A stretch of DNA of 64,000 nt. Source: Ailurus styani (taxonomy: Eukaryota; Chordata; Mammalia; Carnivora; Ailuridae). This document shows positions 43,919 through 55,799 of the stretch, piece after piece (the stretch's first letter is position 1; each line of letters starts with the position of its first letter). The notes under the pieces were generated by a model. That model made no database searches. It was not told the origin of the DNA and saw nothing but the letters and a program-made list of their open reading frames with translations. Position numbers and translations under genes: made by a program. The stretch spans positions 699,633 to 763,632 of the forward strand of contig LNAC01000778.1 of assembly GCA_002007465.1 (NCBI GenBank), given 5' to 3'.

Positions 43919-45860
43919 TACACAAGCATTAGCCAAATGGGTAACTGCGTTAGACAGACGGTAACTGGGGGAGAAGGCAAAGCAGTGTAATAGAGAAGGA
44001 AGCATCCCTAAAGCAACCACTGATGTACCTACATCGGCATTCAGAGGTGGCTCAGCCCCACGCACTGTCTGAGCCAAATCCATGCTGAGGAAGAGATGGA
44101 TTGCGACTTTATCACTGTCTTCTCAAATGCAAGGTGGAGACCCTTGCGACTCAGAAGAAATAGAACGTTGTACTTGGAAATGTCGTCGACCTATCTGGAG
44201 CTCCAGCGAGGTTGCCCTCAAGAAATTGAACTACAGTTGTTGGCACAGAGTTCAACTGTGCCATCATCACAATGGGGTACAGAATACAGAACACTGTGTA
44301 TACGTTTAAACGCCGTTTGAAAGACAATCGTCCCCCCAAGCCTGCAAGATGGTAACTGAACGGACGTTAATCAGAGCTGAAGAAATCATGTGAACATCAG
44401 GAGCTTGAAGTGTAGAATATTGAGTCAGCGGGGGCAGTTGGCAGGGTTCTCACAAGCATTGTCCACGGGAAAGAGGACTGTTGGCTGGGCCAGTCCTATC
44501 AAGTCGGTGGAAGCATCGGGCTCTCTTAGCCTGGTGCCATTAAGCTTTGGATTTATCTGAGCAACTCTGTTCTGATTTCCTGCTCTTCAGGCGATCTTTG
44601 ATTATTATCTGACTTCCTCTACAGAGCTGCCTACGGAAATGGATCTGCTACCAGGCCTTTCAGTATTCCATTGCATATAGTGGTTTAAAAATTTTTTTTC
44701 TTTTCTGATTAGAAATGAACAAAATGGCATTCGGACCACTGTATTCCTTGGCTTTTCCTGTAGGTTGGCAACTGGGGGAGAAAGGACTGGTTATGTAATA
44801 TATGAGTTCCTGCTCCAGGGAAGTATTTCTCATGTTGAGTGAACAAGCTGGCCATCAGTTTTGGGGGCCTAGTGGCTGCGAAGTCTGTCCCTGAGGAGGT
44901 ACACATACTGAGGGGGCACTCAGGTTTCTGAGCCTGGAAGGGGGAAGGCCCTCCTGACTCTGGAATGTGGAAAGTTCCCCTTGGTAAAGGACACAGCCAC
45001 TGAGCCTTATTTCCTATGTGATAAGCACATATGCTTCTAGCTGCAGTGATTTTACCATTTTTAGGCAAAGAAAGAATGCTTGATTCATAATGTAAGATAG
45101 AGTGCTTACCATGCATGGCCCAGTCAACACTAACATTTCGGCTCCCAGAACAAAAATGCGGCGTTGTTTCCCTATAGGCATCCTTTTAAAAGTTCTCCAC
45201 GCACTGCAAAACAAACAACGTTTTAAAATTTCAACCTAATTAAAATCCCGGTGTGGATGCATTTATCCGGCCCACGAACTAAGAAGGGAAGGGAGGAAGG
45301 CAAACGAATGATCGCAGCCCCACACTCAGCCCCTCCTATTCCCCTCCAAGCAAGAGGCAAGATGACATGGGTGCCAAGAGATGAGAAGAATTTCCATCCT
45401 GTTTGGATTACGCAGAGATACTTTTGGAGGACTCTTACCGAGAAAACAGAAGTGGTAGAAAACGCACAATTGCCTATTTGCTTCTGCTTTGGATACCCAT
45501 TTATAAACCCTCAGAGCCACTTCCCAAGAAGGCAGGATTTCCAGTTTGAAGCGAGCAGGAGCTTTGAAAATGGACCGGCGGGGATCCTGTCTAGTGATAA
45601 TGGCTGCAGTTTCCATGGTAATCACAAGCACAACTCAGATTCACCTGCACAGCCTGTCTCTTTGCTCCTTTTGTGCAGAGCAAACTACCATCATCATGCA
45701 GCGAATGGCACTGTTAGCAAGGCAGAGGCATTTCCAAGAACTGGATGCCTCCGGTCTGGGCTCTGTGTATAGATCTTTTGTTCCATAATGAATCTGCCAC
45801 TTCCCAGGCGCCTTGTTGTTAGCATAACAAGGAGGGAGTTTGAGAAAAAATGCTGGTCTA
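43919..45860. other. Unassigned, apparently low-repeat sequence
   Basis: Nearly 2 kb with no transposon that I can recognise. Open frames of 135 codons (minus, 44709-45116) and 173 codons (plus, 45251-45772) have no recognisable domain. This is the left edge of the SINE-free interval. Confidence 0.5.
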
Positions 45861-45864
45861 AAAA

Positions 45865-46115
45865 TGCTTGGATCTCACCTGGGCCAGATTTGTCCGAGAA
45901 AGAGTCTGAGTCTTGAATTCTCAAATATAGTGGGTCCCAGACCCGAGTATGCCCCAGACTCCATAAAAATCTGCAAAATGCAAATTCCAGGTCCCTCCCG
46001 TGGGGAATCGGATTTAGTAGGTCTGAGAGTGGGCCCAGGACTCGGGATATTTAATAGGTACCCTAGCTGATTCAGACACAGGTGGTCCCCAGGCCATGGA
46101 TCACATGGTTTTGGA
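45865..46115. mobile_element. hAT MER-type MITE remnant
   Basis: 'ctccataaaaatctgcaaaatgcaaattccagg', 'cggatttagtaggtctgagagtgggcccagg' and 'agctgattcagacacaggtggtccccaggcc' follow the MER-type hAT internal order. Confidence 0.6.
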
Positions 46116-47477
46116 CATTCGAGGACGCTCTCCCCTTCATGGAAGATCAAGATTTTAAAGAGAAGGGTTGACTCTCAGAGGATTTCCTCCGCAGGGAATT
46201 GACTTTGGATATGTTCAGGCCATGTGGCTTTTAGTCAGGTGGCGGGGTGGTTTGAGAATAGGCCTGGGCTTGCTTTGGGGGCTTGGCGTGTCATGAATGC
46301 AGTGCAGAGCCCCCTCAGAGTAACATGCAGCTCCTGCCCGCTGTGTCATCTGGAGAGAAGACCAGGGACCACTCTTCTGCAGCACCTGGGGGGTTCCCGA
46401 GAACAGGCAGGGGGAGCGGTTACCTCCAAGTTCAAGGCAAAGGGATCAGGTTCGAATCACCTTCTGCCTCTCTCATGAGTCAGCGTGGGCTTCAGCTTCG
46501 GGAAGGCGGAAGGAGGTGTCCCCGTGATTTCCTGTTCTTGTTGGTGCCAGGCCCTCACCCCCTGCAGACGTCCTATGACCCCCTCTTCCGTCAACCCATT
46601 TATCCAGGCTCTAGGTTTTAGATGTGCTACTTTAATCTCTCCTTGCCCCCTTTTTCTTCCATTTCTGGGTTGCTCTAGATGCTTCTTTTAACCATATTCT
46701 GTTTGTTAAATAGATACAAAATTCCCCCCCCCAAACACCTGCTTCCAACGGCTTTGGAGAAGAGTTTGGTGCACCCCAGGGAGCTTCCCGTAGAGTCAGC
46801 ACTTCAGGTAGAGACCGGAGTCACACGCAGGGCTCAAGTTGAAATTCAGAACATGCCAAGTACGGTTTGTAGCAGGCTGCTCCCCTGCCCCCTCCCCACA
46901 GCCCCTGGTGCAGACATACCTTCAGCGTGCAGGCCCCAAAGCCCCACAGGTGGGACTTATGCTTTTATTCAAATGCAGTTTCTCTTTGAAGGAGAACAAA
47001 GTAGATCTGAGTAAAAGTCCTATTTTTGGAAAGGAGAAGTAAGTGATGCACCGGGAGCTGCTGGCAATGTGAAAACTCTCTCCTAAGGCCGCATCCTTGT
47101 CGAGTTCACCTTCCTTACAGCAGGTGACTCACGACGGGCCCCGACCACGCGGAGGAGGTGACCACTGTGACACTGACGCTCTGCGGCTTTTCCCGTCTTC
47201 ACAGAATGGGAAGGAAAGGACAAATCTCCAACGGGATGAGAATTAGAAATAAACTAACATATAGGCAATTGTCGACAACAGCTATTTTTTCTTTTTTAAG
47301 GATTTCTGCTCACTGTTGCAGGCTAGAAGCTCCCTTGCACTGGCCGCAGGGTTGGCTTTATAAACAAGTGACAGTTCGGGTCTGAGCACAGAAATGCTGG
47401 GATATTATCCTTGTCAACTGAACTACAGGGAGTTCTTTTATGAAGAAAGTAGCAGGGAAAGGAATCCATAAAATGCA
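46116..47477. other. Unassigned noncoding sequence
   Basis: Moderately GC-rich. No recognisable gene or repeat. Confidence 0.5.
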
Positions 47478-47600
47478 GTGGTTAAGCCTGTAAGCTTCGG
47501 AACCAGGATGCCCGAGTGCTAATCCACGCTCCCCATGTAGGCGACAGGCTCCTTGTCTGTCAAATGGGAACGGTGAGCCTGAGACTGGGAGTGACTGGTA
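47478..47600 (+). repeat. Probable MIR fragment
   Basis: 'gcagtggttaagcctgtaagcttcggaacc', 'caggctccttgtctgtcaaatggg' resembles the MIR 5' half. Confidence 0.5.
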
Positions 47601-47964
47601 AGCCTTCCGTGGAGGGCTCAGGACAAGTTTGCCATTCTAAACGCGGAGAAATATCTCCATCATGTCTCCCTTTGGACCGGAAGAGTTGGCTCTCTGGCTG
47701 CCATCTTGTGTCCACAGGGTGGGCACTGGTTAGCCACCATGAATCATCAGGCAAGCAAGAGACAGCATGCTTGGATTTGGCTCAGTCATTCATGTTTCCT
47801 GCTGACCAGGAACCCCGTCCCCACTTTCCTCCACACCAAGGTTCTGTCATCAGAGCCTCTTCAGCAGATCTTGTCCCTGGCCCTCTTGATACCAAGAACT
47901 CCTTGATGCCTCCCGTCCCCTCACTTCATCTCGTTCTCCCTTCCGCAGACCTTGATGGCGTGCC
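47601..47964. other. Unassigned noncoding sequence
   Basis: Nothing recognised. Confidence 0.5.
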
Positions 47965-48760
47965 TGTCGTGCATGCTAAGTGCTAGTAATGAGGTAGTGA
48001 AGCAGACAGAACTGGTTCCTGTCCTGGGCCAGCTCATGTTCTAGAGGGAGAAAGTCCACAACCAGGTAAAGGACAAACCAATAATTTCATGTTATAACAG
48101 GTGCTTCGAAGAAAAGAAAGAGGGGGCCGAAGGAGAGCAGAGGAACAGGGTCAGGGTGCGTCTTTAGAAGGGGCCGCTAGGCAATGTCCACGATAGCCAA
48201 ACTATGGAAAGAACCTAGATGTTATCAACAGATGAATGGATAAAGAAGATGTGGTACATATATATAATGGAATACTATGCAGCCATCAAAAGAAATGAAA
48301 TCTTGCCATTTGCAATGATGTGTATGTTACTAGAGGGTATTACCCTGAGCGAAATAGGTCAATCAGAGAAAGACAATTATAATATGATCTCTCTGATATG
48401 AGGAACGTGAGGGGCAGGGTGGGGGTCGTGGGAGGTAGGGAGGGAAAAAACGAAACAAGATGGGATCGGGAAGGAGACAAACCATAAGAGATTAAGAGTC
48501 TGGGGGTGGGAGGGTAGGGATAGGGTGGATGGGTTATGGACATTGGAGAGGGTTTGTGCTATGGTGAGTGCTGTGAAAGGTGTAAGCCTGATGATTCACA
48601 GACCTGTACNAAAAAAAAAAAAAAAAAAAAAAGAAGGGGCCACTAGGGCAGTACATTTAGGCTGAGAGAAGCTGACCTCTCATTAAGGGGACAGCAAGGG
48701 AGGTCATATTCTCAGGTGATGTTCTCAGCAAAGAGCCAGGTGCAGGCTGAGATGAAGAGG
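47965..48760 (-). mobile_element. L2 LINE remnant, antisense, split by an L1
   Basis: 'agtaatgaggtagtgaagcagacagaactgg', 'ctcatgttctagagggag' and, after the L1, 'ggctgagagaagctgacct' follow reverse L2 3' sequence. Decayed. Confidence 0.5.
48182..48631 (+). mobile_element. L1 3' end, 5'-truncated, young type, with N before the A-tail
   Basis: 'atgaatggataaagaagatgtgg', 'actatgcagccatcaaaagaaatg', 'atgaggaacgtgaggggcaggg', 'aagcctgatgattcacagacctgtac', N (48610), then A(21). The target duplication agaaggggccgctagg (48166-48181) and agaaggggccactagg (48632-48647) has one mismatch. Confidence 0.93.
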
Positions 48761-49171
48761 TAAAAAAAAGGCTCTGAAGAACTCTGACATTATGGTACCG
48801 GTGCTGAGCTCAGAGCAGGTGACCTGGGGCGCTCGGGGAAGCATGTCTATGTAGTGGGTCCCTGCGTGTCTGGTAGATCAGAGACATACAGAACCAAATG
48901 CAGTGGTAAACGAGTGTCTGGGCAGCTGGACCCCTGGAGGTGACTGAGCTACAGAGGCCCGTGAGGCCGGATGGAGTCTGGGGGAGGCCGGGACTCCGGT
49001 TCCGAAGGCACATTGTGCTGGTGTTTGCTGGCAGCTGCCATTCACAGAGGCCTGACCCAGTGTCACAGGGTTTATGAGCTGGGGCTCAGGAGGTGTGGGT
49101 GGCACACTGTGCCAGGGACTAAGATCATGCAAAGGCCCTGTCCTGCCCCTCTCCCTAGGCCTCTAAGTTTC
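48761..49171. other. Unassigned noncoding sequence
   Basis: No gene or repeat recognised up to the N at 49172. Confidence 0.5.
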
Positions 49172-49172
49172 N

Positions 49173-49232
49173 AAAGGTATAAGCCTGATGATTCACAGAC
49201 CTGTACCCCTTGGGCAAAGAATAAAAATAAAA
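49173..49232 (+). mobile_element. L1 3' terminus fragment after an N
   Basis: 'aaaggtataagcctgatgattcacagacctgtacccc' followed by an A-rich tail. It is the same family as 48182-48631. The upstream part is missing at the single N (49172). Confidence 0.88.
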
Positions 49233-49414
49233 TTCTTGAGTCCACATTGCCAATATACTCTCCCAGTCCCATCTCGTGCTGACCCCAGCCCTGACTCCTC
49301 AGTGCACAAGACCCACATGAGATGTCAGGAGGGCAGGAGCTGGAGGCCTGCACGAACAGGGATTGCTAATGAGTTAAGGGACCAGCTGACCTTGACATTG
49401 GATGGTAGAGAACC

Positions 49415-49510
49415 AGGCTTTTCAGAGCCAGACAGGTTTTGACTTAGATTTTGCCTTTGTCCCTTACTTGTTGGAGGACCTTGCGAAAGTTATTCTAGGA
49501 ACTTCAAGGA
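49415..49510 (+). repeat. Probable MIR fragment
   Basis: 'cagagccagacaggttttgacttagattttgcc' and 'gaggaccttgcgaaagtta' resemble the MIR 5' part. Confidence 0.45.
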
Positions 49511-49559
49511 ATCCTGGGAAGCTTCCAGATTTTGAAGACTTCTTCATGCTTGGATTTTT

Positions 49560-49870
49560 TCTTTCTTTTTGACATACCATAAAAAGTATACAGTTCAGTA
49601 GTTTTTAGTATAACCATAACCACTATCTAATTCCAGAACATTTTTGTCACCCAGAAAGAGACCCGTACCCATTCACACTTACTCAGCATTGACCCCTGGC
49701 CTCAGGCCCAGCAACCAGAAATCTACATTCTGTCTTGATGGATTTGCCTGTCCCAGACCTTTTGTATAAATGGAATCATACACTATGTGGCCTTGGCCTA
49801 ACCCAATGTTTTCAAGGGCCATCCACGTTCTCGCACGAATCAGGACTTCCCACTTCCCCTTGCATGTAAT
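49560..49870 (-). mobile_element. Old L1M 3'UTR, antisense
   Basis: 'gtatacagttcagtagtttttagtataacc', 'ctatctaattccagaacatttttgtcaccc', 'gtctcttgatggatttgcctg'-like and 'taaatggaatcatacactatgtggcc' are classic reverse L1M blocks. Confidence 0.82.
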
Positions 49871-52079
49871 CAGCACCAGGCATCAGGGGATTTCTGTAGC
49901 ACCCAGTTCTCTGCACAGTTTTGCTACTGATGAGCAGTCAGCATCTCCCAGCCCCCCAAGCCTGAAACCTGCATACAAATGCTTGTGCATTTACTGCCTC
50001 CTATGTCCTGGGTATGTGTCCTCCTTGGGCTTCTACTGAGCTGCAAAACAGATCAGAATCATTATTACACAGGTTGTTGGGAAGACTACTGAAACAGCTC
50101 TAAAAGCATCTACCCTCTCCCTTTGTATCCTACCCGCTTTGAGAGAACTCTGCATATTCCTGCATTAAGTACCTCGCCCCCCTCCCGGAAGGAAGACCAT
50201 TTGCTAGTCCATGCTCCTGCCGTGAGATCTGGGCATGGAACTCTCTGGGGTGGTAAGAGTTCCGATGAAGCTGCACCCTACGTTTGGGGTGCTTCTGACT
50301 ATGGTGCTGGATAAAGGGGCTACTCGCCTGAGCCTCAGGGAGGCAGGAAGCCGTGGGGGCTCTGACAGAAGCTTGGCTCCCAGAGTCTGTTAGATAAATA
50401 GATGCCTGAAAGGAAAGCTAATGGGTATAAAGGACCGTGAGTGCCTCAGTCTCCAGCTAAAAGTGCTGAGTTGTAGCCGGCGTCCCGCTACAGTTCCTCA
50501 TATCTCAGCCTCTGTTCTCTGGCCCGGCCAGCCGACACTTCTTGCCACTTCTCTCCATCAGTGAGGGGGCCTTTGGAATAGGAGGGGCGTCTTTAGAGTA
50601 GCCTCGGGCGAGCTGCCGGCTCTGCGGGTTCTAATCTGAGCTGAAGACACAATGGGGGCGTGGACAGTGTGCTCTTCTTGGGGGTCTGAGACTGTGGGAA
50701 GAGCAGCGGGTTTGTGGAAAGTTAGAGCCTTGGCCCACCCAGCACTCCTCTCTTACGACATTTAGAGACCCCCCCAGCAGGACCCAGACACTCAAGAACG
50801 GGGGAGTGGACGGCCGGAGGAGGGTAAAGAAAAGGAGTGATGGGACGCTGGCTTTAATTTGGGGTACCCCGTTCTGTGATCCCCTCTCTTCTCGTCCCAG
50901 GTCTGCCTACCTCGTCTGAGAACCTGGAACGGCAGTTCTGTTGTCCCGAGCAGCACAAGCACGTGCGGAAGTGGACAGAGCCCCGGGATCTGAGGCCCCT
51001 CGCTCTGCCACATCTGATTCATTGCTCGAGGGGCATCCGGGCAATCAGTATTTCTAATAAGGTCTCCCGGCGGCTCCAATGTGCACAGAGTTGAGCGCTT
51101 AGCTGGAGTCACCTCTCACTTACCTGGGAGGAAAGTTCCTGGAGGCTGCCCTCGGAGAGCAGGCAAGACACAGTCTTTGGCACATTTTGGGGCACAACCG
51201 ACTCTAGGAGTTGAGAGATCTCTGCCCCTACGGGCATTCATCGGAGATTGGAATCTCACTCTGAGTGTCCTGCCTACTGCCCACTTGGCTTTGCTGCGGT
51301 CACGTGTGGGCAACCACACCTGGAGCAAGCTGGGCCTGCATCCCCACGGCGATGAGCAGGGCTCAAGACCACTGGGGCCCACGGGAGGCCAGGGACTGGG
51401 GACAGCCTTTTCGGGATAGGGCCGGGTGGCAATGTGGTGGCAGGGGGGCTGCAGGTGGAGTGGGCGGGGAGGAAATGCCAGCCAGCTACAGTCCCCTGTG
51501 CGACCCTACAGAACACCCAGCTGCCTCTGTGCCCCTCGGGACGCTCCGAGAGGGCTCCCGAAAGTTCCCTGTGGGCGGGAGGCACTTCTCTAGAGCGTCA
51601 CAGGATGATCCCGGTGCTCTCCTTGCCTTGTCCTGGCCAAGCAAGCACATCCCGCCTCAACTGGCAGGAGACAGGGGTGCTGATCGGTCGCACTCAAAGG
51701 CGGGGGCGATGGGGCTCGTCCCGCAGCCCGCTGGGTCTGCATGAGCACTGCTGTTTATGGGGAAGCAGGGAGATGAGGAATTCGAGCAGCTGGAAGTAGG
51801 TGGGGAGAGCAGGAGTCTAGAGGCTCTGTGTTTTGCCGGTGCTGAGCTGGGCTCTGAGACAAGAGAGGAAGGAGAGGAAAGGGCTCCTGCCACACCATGG
51901 CCACCACAGAGCCTGGGCCCAACCAAGCTCGCCGGGAAGGAGGCCAGGCGCTCCTGAGAGCGAGCAGGGCTGAGGCCCCAGGGGGCAGAGCACTGACCCA
52001 CCCTCCAGTGTGCTTCCATTGGGGGGGACATGGGCTCCCGGCAAATACCTGTACTGAATACCATTTAGGTGTCTGATTC
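49871..52079. other. Unassigned GC-rich sequence
   Basis: About 2.2 kb, GC-rich from about 50450. Many long but overlapping open frames on both strands are expected from the base composition. No domain, CpG-island promoter or splice-supported exon could be shown by reading. Confidence 0.5.
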
Positions 52080-52200
52080 GTTTCTGTTTAGGAAATATTT
52101 TCCCTTAGAACTCTTCCGATTCTCCCAACAACCCAGAGGGCAAGCTGAGCCAGTTTTATCAACCCCATTTTATGGAGGAGGAGACGGGGTCCCCATGGCT
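52080..52200 (-). repeat. Probable MIR fragment, antisense
   Basis: 'tctcccaacaacccagagggcaagc' and 'caaccccattttatggaggaggagacgg' match the reverse MIR core. Confidence 0.5.
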
Positions 52201-53074
52201 GAAGTGAAGTATTGGGGAGCCCGACTCGTAGGGGGTGGGGCTGGGGGAGAAGCGCGTGTGGGCCTATCTGCTCACGCTCCCCCCCCCCGCGCTCCTGGCT
52301 CCCGGGGGCCCCAGCGCCCTGACCTGTGCCCCTCCTGGCTTCGCCTTCTCCAGCGCCCCCGTCTGCCTTGTTGCCAGGCCCTCTGCCCCTCTGGGCAGGT
52401 GCACGAGGGGAGCACCCTTGGGTCTTGGCTCCTCCCGGGAGAGACTGGACCTTTGGCCGGTGTGTGAACTTGAGCTCCTGCCTCTGCTCTAAGCATTTAC
52501 TCATGTCTGACGAGATTTACTTTAGCCCAAATTCAGGCCCTTAGCCTTCCTCTCATTGTTGCTTTCACTTTTACTCACACTCGGCACAAGCGACTTGTCT
52601 TACACCTCAAACGCGTGGTTTCCCTCCCCTCGCCAACCCCCTCAGCCTCAGAAGATGGATCCCATCCTTTGAAAAACCCTCTCTCTTCCCCTTGGAACAG
52701 GCGTTTGCCTGTGGGACAGACTGTTGCCTGGGGGAGAGAAGCCAGAGTTCTCTGAGCTTTTTGGCTCTTTTTACTTCTTCAAGCTGCACATTTGTTTTAC
52801 TCTCCCTTCCCCTGTCTCAGTTGTTCCAAGTCTGGCTCCTGCACTGACTTGAGACTTGCCCTGCATTAGCTGCCTGGAATTTTCCTGCTGCTTCTGAATG
52901 CTTCCTCATTTAATTATTCCAAGTGGGAATTATAATAACCCTTTAGTCTGCTTCAGAAGGAAACCTAGGAGCCAATATTCCTAGTGTGCGGCTCCCTTCT
53001 GGGCAGGGAGGTGGGCAGGGCGGATCCTGGGATGCTTGCGCTTCCCGGCAGGCCGGGGTTTCCAGAATGTTCTC
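52201..53074. other. Unassigned sequence
   Basis: Very GC-rich at 52200-52480, then mixed. No gene recognised. Confidence 0.5.
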
Positions 53075-53215
53075 GTATAGTGTACTTGGTTATCACAGCA
53101 ATGATGTGAGGCTGGCGGAGCAGGGATTGTCATTCCCATTTTACAGAGGCCGGAACAGAGGATCACAGAAGGTGGTTCATTGGGGGTCACCCACTTCAAG
53201 TTTTGGCCTTCAACG
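53075..53215 (-). repeat. MIR fragment, antisense
   Basis: 'gattgtcattcccattttacagaggccgg' and 'cagaaggtggttcattgggggtcaccc' match reverse MIR. Confidence 0.6.
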
Positions 53216-53290
53216 ACCAATTTTGCATAAGAAAACCCTTTGTTTCAGGGTATAGAAAAGTGCAAATATAGAACCCAAGTTGATATCCAG

Positions 53291-53880
53291 TGTTGTCTCA
53301 GTCTGCTTGGGCTACCATAACAAAATACCACAGATTGGGTGCTTTAAATAAGAGAAATCTATTTCTCACAGTTCTGGAGGCTGGGAAGTCCAAGTTCAAG
53401 GTTTGCCAGCTGATCTGCTTCCTGGCAGAAGCTCTCTTCCTGTCTTGCAGACAGCTGCCTTCTCTCTGTGGCCTCTCCCTGTGTCTCACATGAGAGATCT
53501 CTCCCTTTTCCTCTTCTTGTAAGGCTATAGTTCTATTGGATTAGGGCCTGCCACGGCCTCATTTAACCTTAATTACTTCCTAAAGATTTTGTTTCTAGGG
53601 ATGCCTGGGTGGCTCAGTGGGTTAAGTGTTTGCCTTGAGCTCAGGTCATGATCCCGGGGTCCTGGGATGGAGTCCCACATCCAGCTCAGAGCCTGCTTCT
53701 CCCTCTCCCTCTGCTACTTCTCCTGCTTATGCTCTCTCTCTCTATCAGATAAATAAATAAATAAATAAATAAAATCTAAAAAAAGAAAAGGATTCTATTT
53801 CTGGATACAGTCAGAAATATATGCTGGGTTTAGGCACTCAACATAACAAATTTTTGGGGCACACAATTCAGTCCATAGCA
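53291..53880 (-). mobile_element. MaLR (MLT1/MST-type) LTR, antisense, split by a SINE
   Basis: 'gtctcagtctgcttgggctaccataac', 'tctcacagttctggaggctggg', 'taattacttcctaaagattttg' then, after the SINE, 'caaatttttggggcacacaattcagtccatagca' complete the reverse LTR. No internal coding sequence. Confidence 0.88.
53598..53785 (+). mobile_element. Carnivore SINE
   Basis: Head 'atgcctgggtggctcagtgggttaag', tail with five AAAT units. Flanks 'aaagattttgtttctaggg' and 'aaaggattctatttctgga' show the old duplication. Confidence 0.93.
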
Positions 53881-54059
53881 GATGGGTCTAGAAGAGATCA
53901 GCCTGGCTTCTATCATCCGTTACATCTTAGTGAATTTACTTTGGTCCAAGGACCTCAGGTTCTCAGGTCCTCAGAACTGAGGGCTCCCCAAGCGCAGCCC
54001 TACCTGTGCTCCAGACATGGGTTGCAGACATACCTGACCCCAGCTCCAAAGTTACACAT

Positions 54060-55011
54060 TAAAAAAATTAACATATAATGTAGTATTTGCCCCGGGGGTA
54101 CAGGTCTGTGAATCATCAGGCTTACACATTTCACAGCACTCACCATAGCACAAAACCTCCCAAATGTCCATAACCCAGCCACCCTATCCTACCCTCCCAC
54201 CCTCCAGTAACCCTCAGTTTGTTTCTTGAGATTAAGAGTCTCTTATGGTTTGTCTCCCTCCTGATCCCATCTTGTTTCATTTTTTCCCTCCCTACCCCCT
54301 ACGACTCCCCGACCTGCCCCATTTCAAATTCCTTATATTGGAGAGATCATATGATAATTGTCTTTCTCTGATTGACTTATTTCGCTCAGCATAATACCCT
54401 CTAGTTCCATCCACATTGTTGCAAATGGCAAGATATCGTTTCTTTTGGTGGCTGCATAGTATTCCATTGTATATATATATACCACATCTTTTTTATCCAT
54501 TCATCTGTTGATGGACATCTAGGTTCTTCCCATAGTATGGCTATTGTGGACATTGCTGCTATAAACATTCGGGTGCGCGTGCCACTTCGGATCCCTACAT
54601 TTGTATCTTTAGAGTAAATACCCAGTAGTGTGATTGCTGGGTCATAGGGGAGCTCTATTTTCAACTTTTTGAGGCACCTCCATAGTGTTATCCAGAGTAG
54701 CTGCACCAGCTTGCATTCCCACCAACAGTGTAGGAGGGTTCCCCTTTCTCCTCATCCTCGCCCACATCTGTCGTTTCCTGACTTGTTGATTTTAGCCATT
54801 CTGACTGGTGTGAGGTGGTATCTCACTGTGGTTTTGATTTGTATTTCCCTGATGCCGAGTGATGTTGAGAAGTTTCTCATGTGTCTGTTGGCCATTTGGA
54901 TGTCTTCTTTGCCGAAACGTCCGTTCATGTTTTCTGCCCATTTCTTGATTGGGTTATTTTTTCTTTAGGTGTTGAATTTGATAAGTTCTTTATAGATTTT
55001 TGATACTACAA
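54060..55011 (-). mobile_element. L1, antisense, 5'-truncated, young carnivore type
   Basis: Starts with the reverse 3' end ('ccgggggtacaggtctgtgaatcatcaggc', the complement of the 48.6-kb L1 end) and runs into the ORF2 C-terminus. Minus-strand 54401-54706 gives an L1 ORF2 tail with the motifs [16 protein letters not shown] and MFIAAMSTIA, followed by DEWIKKMWYIYI. It has lost the 5' part of ORF2, including the RT catalytic region, so it is inactive. Confidence 0.93.
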
Positions 55012-55555
55012 AGTGAACTAATTGCAGGCCTAAGAGGTAGCAACTTTATCGCCAATCTCTTCCATTAAGTGTTGCTTTATATTTACTCTCAGAGAGCCAA
55101 CTTATTTCTGTTTCTTTTGGGACACCTCACTGTCACTTCTATGCACCAGCTATATGAAAGAAGAGAGATCCCTCTACTCTCAGTTAAACTTAATCTCTCC
55201 TCTCTTGGCTTTGGTTGTCCTGCTATTTTTGAGAATCTCATTGATACCCATGGACCCTTCATTTCTCGCCTCAGAGAAGACAGATGCCGTCCCTCACCTT
55301 CTGCACCGTGTGAATGTAGGGTTCTTGCTCATTGTTTCCATTGAAAGTCAGACTCAGCAAATGGTTATTTTCATGTTAATCTAATAACATGAAACACTTT
55401 TTTGGAAGGCTTAATCCTGGAGACAGAAGGAGCCTAACACAGTGAGTGGTACCTTTCTTATCTCCAGAAGCTTGTCTCCAAACCCTGCAATTCTCACTTT
55501 CCCTCTCTCGCCTATAAATCCACTGATTTCAGATTCCACTTTGAAAAACATGAAA
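55012..55555. other. Unassigned noncoding sequence
   Basis: Overlapping 91- and 76-codon open frames have no recognised family. Confidence 0.5.
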
Positions 55556-55763
55556 CGGGGCACCTGGGTGGCTAGTCCGTTAAGCGTCTGCCTTTGGCGC
55601 AGGTCATGATCCTGGAGTCCCCAGATGGAGCCCCGCATCTGGCTCCCTGCCTTGGGGCGGTGTTTTCTTCTCCCTCGCCCTCTGCCCCTCCCCCACTCGT
55701 GTTCTTTCTCTGGCTCAATTTCTCTCTCTCAAATAAATAACTTAATAAACTCTTTTCTAAGAA
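55556..55763 (+). mobile_element. Carnivore SINE, older type
   Basis: Head 'ggggcacctgggtggctagtccgttaagcg', tail 'caaataaataacttaataaac'. Flanks 'aaaaacatgaaac' and 'aaaatgcgaaac'. Confidence 0.92.
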
Positions 55764-55799
55764 AAGGAAAAAATGCGAAACTAGTTGGATCAATGAATT

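Noticed and set aside
45251..45772. 173-codon plus-strand frame in the SINE desert
   Set aside because: No domain or motif, and overlapping frames on the other strand. Kept only as part of the SINE-desert lead.
51265..52504. Several 100-160 codon frames on both strands
   Set aside because: High GC lowers stop-codon frequency. The frames overlap in all phases with no family resemblance.
54401..54706. 101-codon frame as a host gene
   Set aside because: It is the L1 ORF2 C-terminal tail of the antisense L1.
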